The position numbers and the translations under genes are program-made. The notes under the pieces were generated by a model. The model searched no databases and had not been told where the DNA came from. It worked only from the letters and a program-made list of their open reading frames with translations. DNA of 45,190 bases from Phoronis australis. Lineage: Eukaryota > Phoronida > Phoronidae. Position 1 is the first letter of the stretch. The number at the start of each line of letters is the position of its first letter. Location: NCBI GenBank assembly GCA_002633005.1, contig NMRA01000075.1:762112-807301 (forward strand), read 5' to 3'. Positions 41,701 through 45,190 of the stretch are shown here, one piece after another.

Positions 41701-44700
41701 GGTGAAGAAACTGTTCTTTATTCCATTAAATACATCTCCTGGTCATTTGTCACGTATCCACAGGTCCATTTCTCAACCATGATATTCGCATGTTGGGTGA
41801 GATAAGATGTCCCCGTGTTATCTAGCCCATAATTGCGTTTTTGATACCCAGTACGTTCGACGTCCAGCCTTTTGTCTTGACGACCGCCACGTTCTAATCC
41901 CTGGTCGGTATACACGAGACGCTACAAGGGAAGATAACTTATCTCTCGGCGATGCGCTATATGGAAAAGCGACTTGTCGGGTGTTTATACAGCCTATTCG
42001 TGACAAAACAAATGTCAACCATTGGGTCCGACGTTTCGCTTGAGTTACTTGTTATGGTCTAAAGAAATGGTCTTATAAAATAACCGTCCAATGGCCGTTC
42101 TGCCTCGCTGCGTTTTAGGTAGAGTACGCTAGAATGCATCGTGGACGGCAAACGGTTTTGCCTGCATCACAATTCCTCAAGCTTTTGGAATTTTACATAC
42201 TCATTTACCGACAGTTTGAGGTACCTCGTTACAGTGTAATCGTTCAGTTTACTCCGTGTTCGTAGTCAACACAGCCGATTCGTACAATGTTCATTATTTA
42301 CAGTACGTCCGCTAATTTATACTTGAGATCTCCCGCCTGTTTCATACTATAGGTTACGGACCTACGCGAGGATTTATGCGAGTGCTACGTTTACCCTAAC
42401 GTGGAGTCAGATCTAGAGAGCACCTCACAATTCTTCCCGTACAAAACACTAATATTGCGCTGACCGTAGTTCAATCATTAATTAATGACGATCGAAATCG
42501 CCAATAGGTGCAATATCTGCCAATAATATTTTTCGCTATTGAATAGGAGAACAGGGGACAATAGCAGATGGAAGTTATCGAGTTCTAATATATTCGCTGT
42601 GTGACATTAGGCTAATAACAAATTCCATTAGCAAACAAATTTAACTCCTAACAACCATTTAATGGACTTAGTGACTTAAAACGAAGGCAAACACGTTTGT
42701 TCTCCAGGTGTCGCCTTGATTTGGACTTAACGTTTTAATCATAAGCGTTCTATAAGATAGAGCAAAGGCAACATTTATTTTTTTGTGAAAATACGCAGGT
42801 TTTGGAAAAGTTTAAGATTGGAGTAAAAACGGCAGCTGAATGGGAAATCAAATTGGGATTTCACGAGTGTTTGAAAACATTTTAGATTGAGAAATGCATA
42901 TACTAGATTATAACAGGCTTTATATATTCTCACAACTAAGCAGCTCTGGGGTCCCTTTCATGAAAGTGACTTAAAACCTTACACTTCAAAATTTGGTCTC
43001 ACACTCCCACTCCGATTGCTGCATAAAGCTTAAGTCAACTAAATATGAGCGCAACACAATCGACAAATAATTTATAGAAATTATCTCAGTAAATAGCAGT
43101 TATGTATATACATGTAGGCTCAGAGACTGCAGTTCAACTCAAGTGAGACTGATTTATTTTCCAAAAACTTGTGTTGAGCGTAAGACCAAATCTGTCTCAT
43201 TAATGTGCTTTTTAAAAACACGAATTTCTTATCAAAACACACGTAAACACTTTCATGATAATGTGTTGATTAGCTTATCTCGAATTATGAGCATTTATTG
43301 GTCGGAACAAATTATCAATATCGGGACAACATATCACAGTAATAACTATCCTCCGTTGTGTTTAATGTGAAAAGTCGTCAGGTTGCTGCTCGTTTTCCCG
43401 TGGTTTATTGTAGAATAAATAATGGTGAGGCGTTGTGTTTGTGACATCTCAGTATTTGAGCACGCTGTGGCTCACTCACGTTCCTGCGGGACATCAAGGT
43501 GGAAGGGTTAATGTCCTATCTTACCAGACATTCCTTTATTTCACTTGCTGCCAAATAATATTATATGGAATCGTCTGATGCTATCTATAATAACTGGGAA
43601 TAGCCAGTCTGTTCGCGGTTGAGAATGGTCGGCCAACCCACAAATCGACGTATTCTACAATGCTCTGGTGTTCTGTCGGTTGGCTTACAGCATACATCCC
43701 TGACCGTCTCCCAACTGCTATTTTCATTATAGCTTCTATTATCTCTCCTGCACGGCAAAAGGTATATTTTTGGCATGGCGTCCACTTTACGACTTTCCTC
43801 GAGCTGACTTCATATTAAAGTGGATTGCCCGTTCGAATCCGGTAATAACATCACAACAAAACAAGTTGCCTCTTTGAGGTACATTGTATTACGCCGAGAA
43901 TGTTTCCGTGCACAAATTCCGTGGGCGCTATAATTCAGGCTATACTAAACTTTTTAAGGGTTCAGCAAGCACTAAAACAACTGAATAGCAAAGCGGCATA
44001 TTAAAGATTCAAAAAGTCAAATTAGGGATTAAATCCAATGACACAAATCATCGTTTCGATTTTTTCCCGTGTGACCGAATCACGCGGAGTAGCACATAAA
44101 GTTGAGTGTGTGGTTCCGTGACTTTCACTCTAACTCCGCAGTCTCACAGTTGGAGGATTTTTTCATTTGCAGTATTCCATCTACACGAATGCGAAAACAA
44201 TTTTATTGCGTTTTGTGAAGGCGCTAATAAATTTAAAATTTAGCAACAGGTAGTCATCAGTATCCAAATGCGATATCTGAGATGCTGACAGATCTGCCTG
44301 AAAAACCTGAAGTGTATTTAACGGAGTAAACTAATTGTTTGCGGTGTCAAATGTACGTGCTTTACGCCGTAAATAATTACTTTACGCAGCAAATAATTAG
44401 TTTGCGCATCTAACAAGAATTAACTAACGCACATAATTTAACGGCGCAACAGTCACTCATTTGGACAACGATAGAAGTGCTGACCAACGTCAGCTACAGC
44501 AGGTCGAACCCCACGGCGGTTGAGAGTAGAACTTGGGCCCTCGTCTCAGGAGGAAACTTCAGTTGGCAGTGATGAGGGACGCAATATAGATTACGGTGCC
44601 TGTTGAGACAAACCCTGTCCGACGTCGAACATTATTTATTCACAGTGAATTTAACGACAGTCTTTCTTTCTTTTCTATTAGAACACCACTGATAATAGGG

Positions 44701-45190
44701 TAAAAATCACCAAAAGCACGGCCATACAATAATAGTTTACGTAACTATATGTACACTTACCCACTGGAAATTTTGTTTTTGGTCGACGCAGTTGATGCAC
44801 AAACTTTATGCTGGATTGTAAACAGTATACACCATGCTGTGTAAGCCTTGTTTCAAAGAGAAACTGATATTAATGAGTTCTATACTAAGATTGGCCTATT
44901 TATTCCTAAAGTTTAAATCTCGAGCCCAAAATTGTATGCACCAACTACATGTATCTGTCTGAGTCAGCACCGATTCTTCACAATAAATCACGAATTCGCG
45001 AGAGCATCGTCATGATTGAAAGACCAAGGCGATTCGCAATTTCCCGCCTCGGTTGCACGACCTCGCTCTCCTGTGGCATTTTCTTGTAGTTAATACTTTT
45101 CTCGCAGAATACTTAGAATATTATTGGGCTGCGAATCTTCGCCACAATTTGCGAGCAACATCGAAATGTCTCAAAACGTTAATTCTCATG
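41701..45190. other. Upstream flank of the CNB gene, non-coding
   Basis: The first few hundred bases probably hold the CNB promoter and 5' untranslated region, without a visible TATA box. At 44350-44450 there is a loose tandem of about 20 bases (TTTACGCAGCAAATAATTA and variants). Near 45026-45053 ACCAAGGCG and CGCCTCGGT form an imperfect hairpin. No exon was supported. Confidence 0.4.
43775..43850 (+). ncRNA. Possible tRNA-derived remnant
   Basis: GTTCGAATCC near 43833 is a perfect tRNA B box. A weak A-box-like TTGGCATGGCG lies about 60 bases upstream. No cloverleaf could be drawn, and a chance 10-base match is quite possible. Confidence 0.2.

Overview
This window looks like nuclear DNA of an invertebrate animal, most likely a marine one. 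It is AT-rich and mostly non-coding. Its coding pieces are short exons bounded by GT-AG splice sites. It holds a decayed Ty3/Gypsy-type retrotransposon around an 811-base assembly gap, a mariner-like end, several minisatellites and many copies of the palindrome TACATGTA. No bacterial operons, CRISPR arrays, rRNA genes or intact tRNA genes were seen. Every exon below was called by eye from open reading frame, splice sites and phase, so none has transcript support.

The main gene runs on the minus strand from about 41700 down to about 24514. It is a split gene for a protein with two cyclic-nucleotide-binding-fold (CNB) modules, resembling the animal CNBD2 family. The exons recovered are 41700-41176, 31466-31301, 29671-29589, 29171-29088, 28682-28491, 27463-27349, 27044-26971, 26180-26102, 25227-25093 and a possible last exon 24648-24514. 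Phases agree at every junction except across one unresolved stretch between 26971 and 26180. The most unusual structure in the window lies here: the last 51 coding bases of exon 5, together with its splice donor, are repeated as five 77-bp units, giving five consecutive GTAAG donors.

On the left, 3892-5170 (+) holds pieces of a small gene. They are a THAP-type zinc-finger first exon, an internal exon with an apparent frame break, and a terminal exon followed by ATTAAA. A single exon with pentatricopeptide-like character lies at 19202-19471 (+). Other exon-like frames, at 6382-6688, 18627-18815 and 23691-23865, are weaker.

From 14637 to 17794 lies the Gypsy material. A minus-strand pol remnant (reverse transcriptase, RNase H, integrase) runs into the gap from the left. 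A nearly identical integrase tail on the plus strand comes out of the gap on the right, so the gap is flanked by inverted copies. This is either a head-to-head pair of insertions or a scaffolding artefact.

Repeats fill much of the rest: a 19-bp array (37386-37748), a 27-bp array (33598-33678), a 37-bp duplication (19531-19606), a TGTAG microsatellite (4578-4625), a long imperfect inverted repeat inside the CNB gene (30622-31257), a cluster of TGTAACA/TGTTACA palindromes (10178-10338), two hammerhead-ribozyme-like motifs, a tRNA-like sequence and a U2-snRNA-like fragment.
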